Below are positions 6,032-6,338 of a stretch of DNA of 6,338 bases, piece after piece. The DNA is from an uncultured Eubacteriales bacterium. Its GTDB lineage: Bacteria; Bacillota; Clostridia; Christensenellales; Christensenellaceae. The notes below the pieces were generated by a model. That model did not search any database. It saw only the letters and a program-made list of their open reading frames with translations, and had not been told where the DNA came from. Every line of letters begins with the position of its first letter. Within the stretch, counting starts at the first letter, position 1. The DNA lies in NCBI GenBank assembly GCA_902782475.1, contig CACZNR010000198.1, positions 1-6,338 of the forward strand, given 5' to 3'. A program made the translations under genes and the position numbers.

Positions 6032-6338
6032 TCAGATGGTGATGAATCTCTGATAGAAATCCGAGTTATGCCTTTTGGGCGGATTACACAGAAGGCCTCT
6101 GATGTTTGAAGCCTGAATGGACAGTTCTGTGTCGCGAGGGATATCGGTACCGGAAAGATTTGTCACCAGTTTTACAGAAGGATCTGATGACAGCATGGAC
6201 AGAAGGTCTGTGCTGTCTTTTCTTATGCCAAGTATCCTTACGACAGGCTTTGCAAGAAGGATGTCAGATATATCGTTCCTTTTTATGCCGATAAGGAATG
6301 ATAATAGTATCCTCTTTATCCTTGAAAGAGGGTAACGC
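6032..6338 (-). CDS. tmcAL: TmcAL (YlbM), tRNA(Met) cytidine acetate ligase, C-terminal part only
   Basis: The minus strand is open for 102 codons from the window edge to the TGA at 6034-6032, with no in-frame stop. Its N-terminus lies outside the window. The translation contains RYPLSRIKRILLSFLIGI, then VVRILGIRKDSTDLL, KLVTNLSG, LSIQASNIRGLL and a final HNSDFYQRFITI. These recall the C-terminal region of the YlbM/TmcAL nucleotidyltransferase family (R(I/L)xR-L---LLxI, then Y(I/V)RVLGF--G--LL, a D--A-D/N-I-Y segment and an NE(Y/F) tail). TmcAL uses ATP and acetate to make ac4C34 on elongator tRNA-Met. The N-terminal HxGH-type nucleotidyltransferase motif cannot be checked here. ylbM near ylbK and coaD is the expected neighbourhood, though in B. 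subtilis it is co-oriented. The gene converges on ylbK with no gap between stop codons. Confidence 0.78.
   Translation of the reverse strand, partial: RYPLSRIKRILLSFLIGIKRNDISDILLAKPVVRILGIRKDSTDLLSMLSSDPSVKLVTNLSGTDIPRDTELSIQASNIRGLLCNPPKRHNSDFYQRFITI

Noticed and set aside
6089..6101. Palindrome CAGA-AGGCC-TCTG as a terminator for the convergent pair
   Set aside because: It has only a four-base stem with no T-run on either side, and it lies within the tmcAL coding sequence.
6106..6335. Two short plus-strand open frames after ylbK
   Set aside because: The minus strand of the same bases encodes a recognisable TmcAL C-terminus, while the plus-strand translations look random.

Overview
The window is a housekeeping segment of a low-to-moderate GC Gram-positive chromosome, most likely a Clostridia member and probably Lachnospiraceae-like. 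The reasons are the gene order, heavy use of AGA/AGG for Arg and ATA for Ile, purine-rich ribosome binding sites, and a tRNA-Pro/Glu/Ile2/Phe/Thr cluster of Firmicutes type. The taxon is an inference; no 16S or species marker is present.

Layout. Positions 1-419 hold five tRNA genes on the minus strand, read Pro(UGG)-Glu(CUC)-Ile2(CAU)-Phe(GAA)-Thr(UGU); the last is cut by the window edge. A strong sigma-A-type promoter with an AT-rich upstream element (448-510) drives them. The AT-rich gap 420-594 is a divergent promoter region. A rightward operon leaves it: miaB (tRNA ms2i6A37 synthase), alr (alanine racemase), 5-formyltetrahydrofolate cyclo-ligase, rsmD (16S rRNA m2G966 methyltransferase), coaD (phosphopantetheine adenylyltransferase) and a helical coiled-coil protein of unknown function. 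These genes overlap or sit within about 25 bases of each other. A clear intrinsic terminator (5220-5253) follows, and its U-tract lies 7 bases before the start of a patatin-like hydrolase (ylbK type). The last 307 bases carry, on the minus strand, the C-terminal part of a protein I read as TmcAL/YlbM (tRNA-Met cytidine acetate ligase). Its stop codon abuts the patatin stop in one TGATCA palindrome.

How it fits together. The order rsmD-coaD-x-ylbK-(ylbM) matches the Bacillus subtilis ylbH-coaD-ylbJ-ylbK-ylbL-ylbM cluster as I recall it. Here the ylbJ slot is taken by the coiled-coil protein, ylbL is missing and ylbM is inverted. The theme is translation and RNA modification (tRNAs, MiaB, RsmD, TmcAL) mixed with cofactor and cell-wall precursor supply (Alr, folate cyclo-ligase, CoaD). 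I see no mobile element, CRISPR array, phage gene or defence system. The least understood gene is the coiled-coil protein at 4682-5188. The most interesting regulatory spot is the terminator/promoter/start overlap at 5185-5263.
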